A stretch of 64,000 nucleotides of DNA from Thiococcus pfennigii (GCF_016583835.1 NZ_NRRW01000007.1:1-64000); one strand, 5' to 3'. Positions 31,928-41,065 are shown, numbered from the stretch's first letter. The notes: generated by a model not told the origin, from the letters alone. Numbers and translations are program-made.

Positions 31928-32026
31928 ATCCACCTCCGCCATCGACCATCGAGCATCGATCATCGGCCTCCGCCATCCGCCTGACGCGCCCGTCCCGTGC
32001 GGCTCGATGCGCTGGCGTTTTCCGCC

Positions 32027-35000
32027 TCACGCATGGTCGGCCCTGCGCTCCTTCTGGCACCACAGCGTCGGCGCGGCGAAACCCTGCCAGCCCCAGCGCA
32101 GCCAGTCGAGGAGGCGCCAGGCAAGCCACAGCGCCCAGGCGAGCATCAGCGCGCGGTAGACCCAGATCGGCGCCGAGAACACGGTGACGGGCTCGGTCTG
32201 CGCCCCCTGGCGGTCGAGGTACCAATTGAGCTGGGTCGCCGAGGAGCCGTTGCCGGCCACCTGCATCGCCGGGTCGCCGAGCAGCCCCTGTTGCACGGCT
32301 GCGATCAGCGCCGAGAGGGCGACGACGGTGAGCAGGACGAGGCCGATCTGGGCGAGATTGAACCAGCGACTCGGGGTCTCTTCGCCGAGCCGGCGGCGCA
32401 GGCCGAGCGCGAACAGCCACAGGGTGACGAGCGCCGCGACCCAGACCCCGGCCTGGCTGAGGCCGACGCCGAGCAGGAGCCAGCTCGCGAAGCCGAGCGG
32501 TGTGAGCGGCGAGCGGGCGAGGACGACGGCGGCGAGGGCCAGCACGATCAGGAGTCCCCAGAAGAGGACCGCCGGCCCGACCCCCGGGCCGGACGTCCAC
32601 AAGAGCCAGCGGTCGCGGCCGAGCTGGACCTGGGTCTCCGCGTTGACGCCGGGGCTGCCCAGTTCGACGACCGCCGGGCGGTAGATCGCGGCGAGCGGCG
32701 TCGGCTCGCGCCAGGCGAGCGCGACCTGCTGGCTGCCCGGCACCAGCGGCAGGTCGAGGGTGCGGTCCTGCAGCGCGAGCGGGCGGGGGACGCCGTCGAC
32801 GGTGAAGCCGGTGAGCTCGGCCCCGGCCGGCAGCCGGATCGCATGACGCCCGCCTTGGCTGCTGCGCAGTGCGAGTTCGAGGGTCGCCTCGCTCGCGCGT
32901 CGCCCGGGCGTGAGCCGATAGAGGCTGCGATCCAGGGTCAGGGTCGGCCCGACCACGCCGACCGGACGCGACAGCGCGAGGACCAGCCGTTCGCCCGGCC
33001 AGGGCCGCCAGGTCGGCAGCCAGCGCTCGGCGGCGTCCAGGTTCTGCACCGGCGGCACGCCGCTCGCTTCCAGGTGCCAAACGGGGCTGACCTCCAGGCG
33101 CCAGACCTCGGTCAGGCGTGGGTCGTCGGCGGCGACGAGGGTCAGCCGATCGACCGGCGTCAGCGTCGCGGACCAGGTCAGCCGCTGGCGACCCGGCGGT
33201 AGCGAGGCGAGCAGGTGGCCCTCATCGACCTGGAGGCCAGCCGTCGTGACGGCCTCGCCTGCGATCAGCGGCACGCGCAAGGCGACGGCCGGGTCCGGCG
33301 GCGACAGGCGCGCGATCTCGGTCTCGACGGTCCAGTCGAGGCCGAGCCGCAACGTGCGGGTGACGCGCAGGAGCGGCGGGGTGGTCCGCGCCCCGTCAGG
33401 AGGCTGATCGGCCTCGGGAGACTCCGCGGCGGCCGCCTGCACGTTGACGAGCCGCAGCTGTTCGCCGGGGCGTCCGGCGCTGTCGATGCCCTCGAGCTGC
33501 CAGGGTTCGGCGAGCCGGGCCGTGACGAGGCGCGGACGCAGCGGCAGCGGGATATCGATCGGGCCGGTCGGCGGCAGCGGGCCGGACAGGGCCAGCCGAT
33601 GGCGCCCGGCCGGCACCGGCGCGAGGAGGCCGCCGTCGCTGCCGCGTCGCAGGCCGGTCAGCGGCGCACCGTCGAGCAGGCTGTCGCGCGGCGCCCAGCC
33701 CCCGGTCGGGGTCGGCAGCGGGAGCGCCACGGCCTCGGCGGCATCGATCTCGAGGAACAGGTGCAGGTGTCCGGGCGAGGCTTGGACACCGAGTTGCGCG
33801 ATCTCGGCGCAGCGCGGCAGGCAGTCCGGCGGCTCGAGGAGACGGCGCTTGAGCTCATCGAGTAGCGCCGGCGGTGGGAAGGCGGCTGGCGCCTGCGTCG
33901 CTGCCGTGGGCGAGGGGTCGGCGCGCAGGTCGCCGCCGGGTGCGAGCGCGAGTGCGCCGGCGAGGAACAGGCCGGCGAGCCCGAGTGGGGCGGCTGCCCG
34001 GACGGCGGCGGTCGGCAGCCGCAGGCGGTCGGCGAGCCGCAGGCCGAGCGTCAGCACGAGCAGGACCTGGAGCACCGCCAACAGCAGGGCCGCCGCGGGT
34101 GGCAGGAGCCACAGCCGCAGCGTCTGCCCGGGCGCGACCGGTCCGCTCCAGCCGAGCGTGAAGGCCCGCCAGGTCCAGTCCGGCACGCCGGCGCCGGTCT
34201 GGATCAGGGCGCCGGGCGCGAGCGTCGGCAGGGGTTTGGGCGCGGATGGGGCGAGGCTCGGGGCGGGGATGGACTTGCGCATGGCCTGCCTGGCCTCGTC
34301 CAGCGCGACCTCGCTCTCGGGCATGGTGTCGTAGAACTGGAAGTTGGGTCGCATGCGCGTCCCCGCATCCGTTCTGAGCAGGGCGGTACGGTCTGGGCGA
34401 TCGAGCTGCGGGAACAGGCCGTCGCGCAACTCGGTGACGAGGAACGGCAGCGCGATCAGGGCCAGCGCCAGCAGGGCGCCGCGGTAGTAGAGCCCGAGCA
34501 GGGCGCGCAGCGTCCCGAAGGTCTTGCCGCTGGGGGCGTTTGGCAGCAGCCGCAGCAGCGCCACACCGGCGAGGACGTGCAGCCAGACCCAGCGTGGCGC
34601 CCCGGGCTCCTGCCAGACGAGGGTGAGGGTCGCGAGCGCGAGTAGCCCCCAGGGCCAACCCCAGAGTCGGCCGGTGGCGAGCGCGATGATCAGGACGAGG
34701 AAGATGTCGAGCAACGACCAGCGGGCGAGCCAACTGTCGGGCAGGTTGTCGACGCCGGCGACGGCGAGCAGGTCCCAACCGGGCGGCAGGTGCAGGCGGG
34801 TCTCGACCGCCTCGAGCGGGAGCGACCAGCCCGAGGCGGGTAGGGTGACCCCGAGGGCGACCGGCCCGCTCGCGATGCGCGCATCGGCGACGAGGTCGAG
34901 GTGCCCCTGGCGGACCTCGACGCCCTCGCGCGCCGGGCCCTCGGCGCCTGGCAGGTGGGTGATCACGCGCGGTTCGCCATCGATCTCGACCTGGCCGAGG

Positions 35001-36193
35001 GCGAGCGCGGGCTCGGCCTCTAGTCGCCAGCGTTCCTCCAGCCGGCCGCTCAGGCGGTCGCGGACGCTGAAGGCGGCGCCACCGTAGTCGAGGCGCAGTT
35101 CCCGTTGGAGCCGGATCCGGTCGGCGCCCGAGGCGCCCCGCCGCAGCGGCGTCAGGGTCAGGGTCTGACCCGGGCGCAGCAGGTAGGCGGGCAGGCGTTG
35201 CCAGTCGTCCGGCAGGCGGGTCAGGCGCGGATCGACGAGTTCGGCGCCGCCGATCTCGACCTGGCGGAGGTCCGGCTGGGCGGCGAAGGCCCAGACCTCC
35301 TCGGCCGGCCAGGGCCCGGCCCGATCGGTCAGGGTCAGGGCCTCGATCGGGCCCGGATGGTGGCTATCGAGCGTCACGACCCAGCGGCCTGGGCGCAGCT
35401 GCACCTGGAGGAACCAACCGTCTGCGTCGCCCTCGTCCGGTGCCTCGACCAGCCGAGCCGGCAGCGGGCTCTCCAGGCGCAGCGGGATGCCGCCTGGGAG
35501 CGGTACGGGTCCTAGGGTCAGCTCGCGGGGCTGGCCGGAGACGTCGAGCGCGAGCCGGGTGCGCACCTGCAACGGGACGCCGTCGTCGATGCGCCGCATC
35601 ACCTCCAGGGCCAGCGTGTCGGGTTCGGCGACGGCCGCCGGTCGCGGGCGCTGGCCGAGCCAGAGCTGGCCCTGGGCGTCGAGCCTGGGAAGGGGGATCG
35701 TCTCGTCGTCGAGCCGCAGCGCCAGCAGGCCCGTCTCCGGCGGCACCGCCAGCACCTGGGGGCGGCGCTCCCAGAGGAATCGTCCGCTGAGCCGATGCGC
35801 CCCAGCGGCGAGCCGGACCGCAGGTCGCCCGGCCTGTTCGACGACTGGCGTCGGTATCTCGTCGACGACGACCTGCTGCGGCCAGGCGCCCTCCCCGCCG
35901 GGCAGTGGCACCCAACCCTCGGCCGCGAGCTCCCAACCCTGTTCGAAGCGTCCACCGTCGCGATCGAGCTCCAACGCCAAGCGGCCGGGCCAGGCGCAGA
36001 TCCGGCCGCTGTCGCGCCCGGTACCGAGCGGGCAGCCCCGCTCGTCGTCGCCCTCGAGGACCCAGTCGACCCAAGGGGCGAGGGACTCGGGGACCGAGAC
36101 CGCCGCGGGCTCCGCGCCGCCGATGGCCGGCAGGGCGAGGGACAGGACGCCGATCAAGGCGGCCACGGGGAGGCATCGAATCAATGGGAACAT
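32027..36193 (-). CDS. 1388-residue membrane protein of unknown function
   Basis: Starts at the ATG at 36193 (GGAG seven bases before) with a signal peptide, MFPLIRCLPVAALIGVLSLA. Layout: a large, probably beta-rich extracytoplasmic region (about residues 30-500) rich in paired Gly/Pro turns; three or four helices (about 510-620, e.g. SLLDIFLVLIIALATGRLWG); a loop; two more helices (about 720-790); a second beta-rich region (about 800-1220) with segments resembling the first; then about five C-terminal helices (from VGPAVLFWGLLIVLALAAVV onward) and a short basic cytoplasmic tail. I recognise no catalytic motif. It may be an envelope assembly or polysaccharide-related protein, but that is guesswork. 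It is monocistronic. Confidence 0.8.
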   Translation of the reverse strand: MFPLIRCLPVAALIGVLSLALPAIGGAEPAAVSVPESLAPWVDWVLEGDDERGCPLGTGRDSGRICAWPGRLALELDRDGGRFEQGWELAAEGWVPLPGGEGAWPQQVVVDEIPTPVVEQAGRPAVRLAAGAHRLSGRFLWERRPQVLAVPPETGLLALRLDDETIPLPRLDAQGQLWLGQRPRPAAVAEPDTLALEVMRRIDDGVPLQVRTRLALDVSGQPRELTLGPVPLPGGIPLRLESPLPARLVEAPDEGDADGWFLQVQLRPGRWVVTLDSHHPGPIEALTLTDRAGPWPAEEVWAFAAQPDLRQVEIGGAELVDPRLTRLPDDWQRLPAYLLRPGQTLTLTPLRRGASGADRIRLQRELRLDYGGAAFSVRDRLSGRLEERWRLEAEPALALGQVEIDGEPRVITHLPGAEGPAREGVEVRQGHLDLVADARIASGPVALGVTLPASGWSLPLEAVETRLHLPPGWDLLAVAGVDNLPDSWLARWSLLDIFLVLIIALATGRLWGWPWGLLALATLTLVWQEPGAPRWVWLHVLAGVALLRLLPNAPSGKTFGTLRALLGLYYRGALLALALIALPFLVTELRDGLFPQLDRPDRTALLRTDAGTRMRPNFQFYDTMPESEVALDEARQAMRKSIPAPSLAPSAPKPLPTLAPGALIQTGAGVPDWTWRAFTLGWSGPVAPGQTLRLWLLPPAAALLLAVLQVLLVLTLGLRLADRLRLPTAAVRAAAPLGLAGLFLAGALALAPGGDLRADPSPTAATQAPAAFPPPALLDELKRRLLEPPDCLPRCAEIAQLGVQASPGHLHLFLEIDAAEAVALPLPTPTGGWAPRDSLLDGAPLTGLRRGSDGGLLAPVPAGRHRLALSGPLPPTGPIDIPLPLRPRLVTARLAEPWQLEGIDSAGRPGEQLRLVNVQAAAAESPEADQPPDGARTTPPLLRVTRTLRLGLDWTVETEIARLSPPDPAVALRVPLIAGEAVTTAGLQVDEGHLLASLPPGRQRLTWSATLTPVDRLTLVAADDPRLTEVWRLEVSPVWHLEASGVPPVQNLDAAERWLPTWRPWPGERLVLALSRPVGVVGPTLTLDRSLYRLTPGRRASEATLELALRSSQGGRHAIRLPAGAELTGFTVDGVPRPLALQDRTLDLPLVPGSQQVALAWREPTPLAAIYRPAVVELGSPGVNAETQVQLGRDRWLLWTSGPGVGPAVLFWGLLIVLALAAVVLARSPLTPLGFASWLLLGVGLSQAGVWVAALVTLWLFALGLRRRLGEETPSRWFNLAQIGLVLLTVVALSALIAAVQQGLLGDPAMQVAGNGSSATQLNWYLDRQGAQTEPVTVFSAPIWVYRALMLAWALWLAWRLLDWLRWGWQGFAAPTLWCQKERRADHA

Positions 36194-36316
36194 GGTGCTC
36201 CGCCGGCTGGGTTCGTCTCGGTCTCTAAGCCTAGCGCAACGGCGCGGCTTGCGGCCCGCGACCTTGCCCCGCGGCGTTGCGCACCGCACCATCGACGTTG
36301 CGCCTCGATGGGCAAG

Positions 36317-36449
36317 GACGACAAGAAACTACGAAAAACACGAAAGTCGCGAAAAAACAGCCGGTGCTCCTGTGTCTATTCGGCCGTTTCGCGTGTTTAG
36401 CGTGTTTCGTAGTTCCAAGAATATGTATCGGTCGTTCTTCAATCGTCAC
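36317..36449 (+). repeat. dispersed ~150-bp A/T-richer repeat, copy B (ACTACGAAA family)
   Basis: GACGACAAGAAACTACGAAA, an inner A-rich part, TTTCGCGTGTTTAGCGTG then TTTCGTAGTTCC, and the conserved end GGTCGTTCTTCAATCGTCAC. Same plan as 10561-10710 and 42828-42990. It ends 20 bases before the SRAP gene, so it probably contains or adjoins that gene's promoter. Confidence 0.75.
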
Positions 36450-36469
36450 CGAGTGGTTGGAGGAGTGCA

Positions 36470-37156
36470 ATGTGCGGCCGTTTTTCCCTCGGGGTTTCGC
36501 CTGAGGACCTGTGGGACTTTTTCGGTCTCGACCAGGCGCCGGACTCTGTTCCGCGCTACAACGTCGCGCCCTCGACGTCGGCGATCGCGATCCGCGAGAT
36601 CGCCGGTGTGCGCCGCGCCGACCCGCTGCGCTGGGGGCTGATCCCGCACTGGGCGAAGGACGCGCGGGTCGGCTACTCGACGATCAATGCGCGGGCCGAG
36701 ACCGTGGCGATCAAGCCTGCGTTCCGCGACGCCTTCCGCCGGCGGCGTTGCCTGATCCCCGCCGACGGCTTCTACGAGTGGCAGCCCAGGCCGGGCAGCA
36801 AGGTCAAGCAGCCCTATTTCATCTCGCGGACCGACGGCGCCCCGCTCGCGATGGCCGGCCTTTGGGAACGCTGGCGGGGTCCGGTCGGCGAGGTCGTCGA
36901 GTCCTGCGCCGTCATCGTCACCGCGGCGAATCGGCTGCTCCGCCCGATCCACGATCGGATGCCGGTGCTGTTGGATCCGGAGCACTTCGCTGCCTGGCTC
37001 GATCCGGCCAACGACGACACCCAGGCCCTGCTCGCGCTGCTGCGCCCCTATTCGTCCGAGCCCCTGCGGGTCGTGCCGGTGAGCCGGCGTGTCAACGACC
37101 CGCGTCACGACGATGCCGCGCTGCGCGTGCCGTTGGAGGCGCCGGAATCCGCCTGA
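36470..37156 (+). CDS. SRAP-domain protein (HMCES/YedK family)
   Basis: 228 residues. All signature residues are present: Cys2 right after the initiator Met (MCGRFSLG), Asn73 in TINARAET, Glu103 in DGFYEW and His161 in RPIHDRMPVLL. After removal of Met, Cys2 forms a thiazolidine crosslink with abasic sites in single-stranded DNA, shielding them at replication forks; His and Glu assist. GGAGGAG lies five bases before the ATG. It stands alone between a dispersed repeat and tRNA-Leu. Confidence 0.95.
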   Translation: MCGRFSLGVSPEDLWDFFGLDQAPDSVPRYNVAPSTSAIAIREIAGVRRADPLRWGLIPHWAKDARVGYSTINARAETVAIKPAFRDAFRRRRCLIPADGFYEWQPRPGSKVKQPYFISRTDGAPLAMAGLWERWRGPVGEVVESCAVIVTAANRLLRPIHDRMPVLLDPEHFAAWLDPANDDTQALLALLRPYSSEPLRVVPVSRRVNDPRHDDAALRVPLEAPESA

Positions 37157-37491
37157 GGTCATCCGCGCTCGGCCTTCTTCATGCCGCAAGCGGCCGAAGT
37201 GGCGCGGGCGCCGGCCCCGGCGCCGGTGGTTGGCATGGCCGGCTCATGCCGCTTGCAGGTGAATGGAGGCAGCTGCTAGGCTCCTGCGCTGTTCGGCCGG
37301 AGCCGCTCTCGGCCTTTGGACGATGACCGCCCAGCGGCCGTTCGGCGCCAGGCCGTTCGTGGACATGGGGCGGTTTCGTTGGCCTTCGTCGTTGTGGTCT
37401 GCTCCACCGTCGGCCGGCCCGCCGTTCTCTCGATCGGTGGGCTGCCCATCGCCTGCCGGACCAACGCCAAGTGGTCCCGCCTCCGACACCC
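37157..37491. other. intergenic region upstream of tRNA-Leu
   Basis: 335 bp with no gene. It holds Gly/Cys-rich self-complementary sequence (GGCGCCGGCC-type) around 37200-37230, which could end SRAP transcription. A clear tRNA promoter could not be named. Confidence 0.4.
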
Positions 37492-37576
37492 GCCCGGGTG
37501 GCGAAACTGGTATACGCAAGGGACTTAAAATCCCTCGACTTCGGTCATGCGGGTTCGATCCCCGCCCCGGGCACCA
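37492..37576 (+). tRNA. tRNA-Leu (anticodon TAA)
   Basis: 85 bases with encoded CCA. Acceptor stem GCCCGGG/CCCGGGC, anticodon stem-loop GGGACTTAAAATCCC, a long class II variable arm (TCGACTTCGGTCA), T-arm GGGTTCGATCCCC. The long variable arm and anticodon identify leucine. Confidence 0.96.
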
Positions 37577-37725
37577 TCCCGATCCCGCCGCCGTTCGATC
37601 CTCGCTGTGGGACACTCACGGGACAGGCACCCGATCCGGGGCGGAACGCTACGGTTGCGTTGCGTCGCTGCCCGGCGCGAGACCCTGATGGCCGGATGGC
37701 GTCCATACGCGGCGGCGCGACGATG

Positions 37726-37741
37726 TGGTACAGGTTTTGCT
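37726..37741 (+). promoter_or_regulatory. candidate sigma-54 promoter upstream of cowN
   Basis: TGGTACAGGTTTTGCT: TGGTAC, five bases, TTGCT, with GG and GC ten bases apart. Only one base differs from TGGCAC-N5-TTGCW. It would leave a leader of about 210 bases before the assigned cowN start, which is long, and it lies upstream of the NifA-type site at 37864. Confidence 0.5.
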
Positions 37742-37863
37742 TATTCATTCGCCCGACGGGCTACGCTCGACGTGCAAGGCAGTGATCCGATTGGATCGGC
37801 ATCGAGGGCGTTAAGCTGTTTCGATGCCGTGCCCGTCTGCGACTGCGTCGGTTCGCAGCCCTT

Positions 37864-37879
37864 TGTCGTTTCTCCGACA
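37864..37879. promoter_or_regulatory. NifA-type site (TGT-N10-ACA) upstream of cowN
   Basis: TGTCGTTTCTCCGACA fits TGT-N10-ACA with extended dyad symmetry TGTCG/CGACA. It lies 86 bases before the assigned cowN start and between two candidate sigma-54 promoters. Confidence 0.6.
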
Positions 37880-37915
37880 CTGTGACGACGTCGAGAACCT
37901 CGAAAGCCGTCCGGA

Positions 37916-37931
37916 TGGCGAGCCCTTCGCC
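37916..37931 (+). promoter_or_regulatory. alternative, weaker sigma-54 promoter for cowN
   Basis: TGGCGAGCCCTTCGCC keeps GG and GC ten bases apart and TGGC at the -24 end, but the -12 part is poor (TCGCC). It has the better geometry of the two candidates: downstream of the TGT-N10-ACA site and about 22 bases of leader before the GTG start. Confidence 0.3.
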
Positions 37932-37964
37932 TCTCCGGATGGGTGTGCATCCAGGGTGAGACCA

Positions 37965-38255
37965 GTGCCGCGTTCCGCCGTAAAGATCGACCGCTACGTC
38001 AGTTTCGAGGGCCATGCGTGCGATGACTGCGCGCGACGGATCGTCGCCGCGATCCATGATTGTCTGGCCCGCCTCGGCGATGCCTCGCCGTGGCATGCCT
38101 ATTTCCGAACCCGGCTGGCCGAGGTCGAGCGCCGCGGCCAGGACGAGCTCTACTTCGTCGGCAGCCAGGTCAACACGCTGCGCGAACTCTTCGACGAGGC
38201 GGGGGCCGACGACGCGGCGGCGCTGCTGGAGCGCGTCGAGCTGGAGTGTTGCTGA
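37965..38255 (+). CDS. cowN: N2-fixation sustaining protein CowN
   Basis: 96 residues matching the CowN family: KIDRYVSFEGHACDDCARRI near the start, then PWHAYF, ELYFVGSQVNTLRELFDEAG and a C-terminus ending LLERVELECC. CowN binds nitrogenase and keeps it working when carbon monoxide is present. No ATG is placed correctly; the GTG at 37965 is preferred because AGGG lies eight bases before it, with a GTG three codons upstream as alternative. The longer upstream frame is not family-like. NifA/sigma-54-like sites precede it. No other nif gene is adjacent; nifLA is 17 kb away. Confidence 0.9.
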   Translation: MPRSAVKIDRYVSFEGHACDDCARRIVAAIHDCLARLGDASPWHAYFRTRLAEVERRGQDELYFVGSQVNTLRELFDEAGADDAAALLERVELECC

Positions 38256-38328
38256 CGGGCGATGTGCGCCCGTTCGACCTGATGGGCCGATGCCGCGCGG
38301 AAATCGGCCCGCTCGCCCCGGCGGCGCG

Positions 38329-40473
38329 CTACTGCGCTCGGCATTTCCGATAGTCGTCGATCCGTCCGGCGAGGACCGCCCGCAGGTTGTCGAACTCGAT
38401 CGCAAGGCCCGTACCCTCGGTGTCGAGCGCATCGTCCATGTAGCGCCAGGCCGCCTCGGAGAGGGACCAGCCGAGCGGTGGTTCGACCATCGCCCGGCGG
38501 ATCTTGGCCCGCTCCTCGGCGCTCTCGGCCTGGGCCAGGTCGATCTGGGCCGCGCTCGCGAGCGAGATCTCGATGACGGCCCCACCGTAGGCCTCCTCGA
38601 CGAGCTTGGCCGCTTCGACCTCGGTCCGCCGTTCGCTCGCGGTGCGGGCGTTGAGCAGCGCCAGCACCGGCGAGAGTACCTCGCTCAGGAAGTCATCGGC
38701 CGGCGGGCCGATCGCCGCCTCCTTCAGCGCGGCCAGATCCGGGCTGTGCCGTCCCTGGCAGATCGGCGTGCCCTGCGGGCTGTTGCTGATGAGGACGAGG
38801 ATCGGGAAGACCCGCGAGTCGCCGATCTGGTCGAGCAGTTCGAGGGCGGTCGTGGCGCCCGAATTGTCGAAGTAGCCGCCATCGACGACGCGGATCTTCT
38901 GGTCCTTCTCGCGTTCGCTGACCTTCAGGCTCCCGGCCGGGCTGACGTAGGTGAAGCGGGCGCTGGCACCGGCCGCGGCCGAGAGGAGCGCGTCGCGGGT
39001 CGAATACCCGTCGCCGAGCAGGTCGAGGGCGTCGGAGAAGCCGGCCAGGTCGATGTTGGAGAGGATCCCGCGGTACCCGGAGCCAACGACCGTCGTGTTG
39101 AGCAGCAGGCTCGGCAGGCGGGTCTCGAAGCCGTCGCCGTAGAGGGCCGTCATCGGTCGGCCGAGGGCGCTGTCGCCGTTGGCGAGGGCCTGCTGGAAGC
39201 TCAGTTCGAGGAAGCGCTGACGATCGGCGAGCGGCACGGGGTAGGGGATGAAGCGCTGCATCAGGTCCGGAAACAGCATGCCGGCGACGACGGGCGACAG
39301 GAAATCCTCGCGCAGTGCCTGCTGCACCGTCACGCGGGTTGGGATGTCCTCCGTGGATCCGGCCCCCTGGGCGAGTTGGGCGCGCTTGACCGCGGCGTAG
39401 ACGGCGGCCCCGACGCTGCCGCCCGAGACCCCGCTGATCGCGAACAGGTTGGCGCTGAAGCCCGGGATCGACTCCATGACCGCCAGGCTCGAGGCTGTCC
39501 AATAAGCGGCGCGGATGCCGCCGCCGGCGGTCGCGACCAGGACCAACGGCGGGCGCCCGTCGATCTCGATCGGGGCTGGATTGGCCCGCCGCCAGTCGGC
39601 GTAGTGCGCGGCCGGGGGCGTGCGCGTGAGCGGTGGGGCGTCGGGCTCAGTGCGGACCCAGTGGTTGTCGTTGAAGAAGCCGCTGACCACCGCGATCATC
39701 AGCACCAGCGCGGTGCCGGCCGGCTGGCCGCGAGCGAGGAAGGCATAGGTCAGGATGAGCCCGCCGAACAGGGCGATGCCGGCGAGGCCGAGCAGGACGA
39801 CCGCCGGGGCACCGAGGGCTTGGGGCAGTGCGACCGGCCAGACCACGAACGCGACCAGCAGCAGCGCGGCGGCGGCGAACGCCGAGACGATGATGGTCCA
39901 GTCGAGCGGGCTCAGGCCGCGCTCGTTCGCGACCTCCAGGCCGAGCCGCGCGCGGTCCGGCGCGACGAAGAGCCGGCGGCGGGCGATGAAGAACCACATC
40001 AGCCCGGCGGCCAGCGCGAGGAACACGATCCCCAAGACCCTGGCGGCCAGCACCTGATCTGTGTCGACCCGCAGGAAGCCGACGCCGATCGATAGCGGGG
40101 CCACGAAGCCGAACAGCCTTGGCAGCCAGCGGCGACCGAAGGCCGAGGTGCGCCGGTTGAATCGGCGGCCCGGGAACTCACGGTCGAGCAGTCGGCGAGC
40201 CGTGTACCAGAGGGTCAGGCCGAGCAGCAGCGCCCCGGCGAGGAAGGCCAGGTTCCAGCCCGAGAGGCCGCGCTCGGCCGACAGGCGCAGCAGGTCCTGG
40301 CCCTGACCGTTGGCGAGGAACAGATAGGCGACGGCGATGGACGCGACGGTCGCGTAGGCGCACAGCCAGAGGACACGGACCACCGAGTTCCAGAACAGGC
40401 TCCAGAGGCGCAACAGGGGGCGGTCGGGCGCCGGCTCGATCGGCATTTGAGTCGGCGGGGCGGGCTTGGACAT
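38329..40473 (-). CDS. membrane-anchored patatin-like phospholipase
   Basis: 714 residues. The first 260 residues contain about seven or eight membrane helices (for example VLWLCAYATVASIAVAYLFL and GWNLAFLAGALLLGLTLWY). The catalytic domain follows: oxyanion segment GGGIRAAYW, nucleophile elbow ISGVSGGSVG (catalytic Ser in the G-x-S-x-G), and the Asp of the dyad in VDGGYFDNSGA. It is a predicted lipid acyl hydrolase, the active site facing the cytoplasm or membrane surface. Bacterial patatins include virulence factors and housekeeping lipases; the role here is unknown. It is tail-to-tail with cowN and divergent from the DUF123 gene. Confidence 0.88.
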   Translation of the reverse strand: MSKPAPPTQMPIEPAPDRPLLRLWSLFWNSVVRVLWLCAYATVASIAVAYLFLANGQGQDLLRLSAERGLSGWNLAFLAGALLLGLTLWYTARRLLDREFPGRRFNRRTSAFGRRWLPRLFGFVAPLSIGVGFLRVDTDQVLAARVLGIVFLALAAGLMWFFIARRRLFVAPDRARLGLEVANERGLSPLDWTIIVSAFAAAALLLVAFVVWPVALPQALGAPAVVLLGLAGIALFGGLILTYAFLARGQPAGTALVLMIAVVSGFFNDNHWVRTEPDAPPLTRTPPAAHYADWRRANPAPIEIDGRPPLVLVATAGGGIRAAYWTASSLAVMESIPGFSANLFAISGVSGGSVGAAVYAAVKRAQLAQGAGSTEDIPTRVTVQQALREDFLSPVVAGMLFPDLMQRFIPYPVPLADRQRFLELSFQQALANGDSALGRPMTALYGDGFETRLPSLLLNTTVVGSGYRGILSNIDLAGFSDALDLLGDGYSTRDALLSAAAGASARFTYVSPAGSLKVSEREKDQKIRVVDGGYFDNSGATTALELLDQIGDSRVFPILVLISNSPQGTPICQGRHSPDLAALKEAAIGPPADDFLSEVLSPVLALLNARTASERRTEVEAAKLVEEAYGGAVIEISLASAAQIDLAQAESAEERAKIRRAMVEPPLGWSLSEAAWRYMDDALDTEGTGLAIEFDNLRAVLAGRIDDYRKCRAQ

Positions 40474-40561
40474 GGCGAATCCCCAGGGACCGGTTCAGGA
40501 AGAGAGTATCAGGTTGGCCGCCGACAACGGCCCGAGGGTCGACCCTTCTGCGAGAGCGTCG

Positions 40562-41065
40562 ATGACGAGCGAGTCACGGACCCTACTCGGAAATATAGCA
40601 CCCGCGACGAGCCTTGATCCGTCGAGGCGACAGGACGCCCGGCCTGGGACCTATGTCGTCGTGCTCGAGCCGCGCGGTCGCGGTGTCGTCCCGATCGGTC
40701 GCCTCGGCGAGTTGACGCTTGTCGCCGGGACCTACCTCTATGTCGGCAGCGCCCTCGGCCCGGGTGGCGTCGCGGCGCGCTGCCGCCATCACGAGCGGCT
40801 TGCCGCGCGGCCGCATTGGCACCTCGACTACCTGCGCCCGTACTGCCGGATCCTGGGTTGCTGGGTCGCCCACGGGCGCGAGCGCCGCGAGCACGTCTGG
40901 GCCAGGGCGCTCGGTGCCCTGCCCGAGGCAGGCTGGCCGCGTGCCGGCTTCGGGGCCAGCGATTGCGACTGCCCAGCGCACCTGATCTGGCACCCCGAGC
41001 CGCCGAGCACGACCCTCTTCGAGGCGACGCTCGGGGAGGGTGCCTGGTCTCGGAAGCCCCCGTAG
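40562..41065 (+). CDS. DUF123 / GIY-YIG-like nuclease family protein
   Basis: 167 residues. Core segment GTYLYVGSALGPGGVAARCRHH, then RPHWHLDYLRPYC and a Cys/His-rich part (GFGASDCDCPAHLIWH). This is the DUF123 pattern, a GIY-YIG-like fold sometimes fused to endonuclease III in archaea. The conserved Cys and His may bind metal. Its activity is not established. The start at 40562 (MTSESR) is provisional; the conserved region begins about 30 residues later, so a shorter protein is possible. The stop codon overlaps a palindromic repeat at 41062. Confidence 0.78.
   Translation: MTSESRTLLGNIAPATSLDPSRRQDARPGTYVVVLEPRGRGVVPIGRLGELTLVAGTYLYVGSALGPGGVAARCRHHERLAARPHWHLDYLRPYCRILGCWVAHGRERREHVWARALGALPEAGWPRAGFGASDCDCPAHLIWHPEPPSTTLFEATLGEGAWSRKPP

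Noticed and set aside
37606-37625. A second NifA site before cowN (TGT...ACA).
   Set aside because: The spacing between TGT and ACA is 14, not 10, so it does not fit the consensus.
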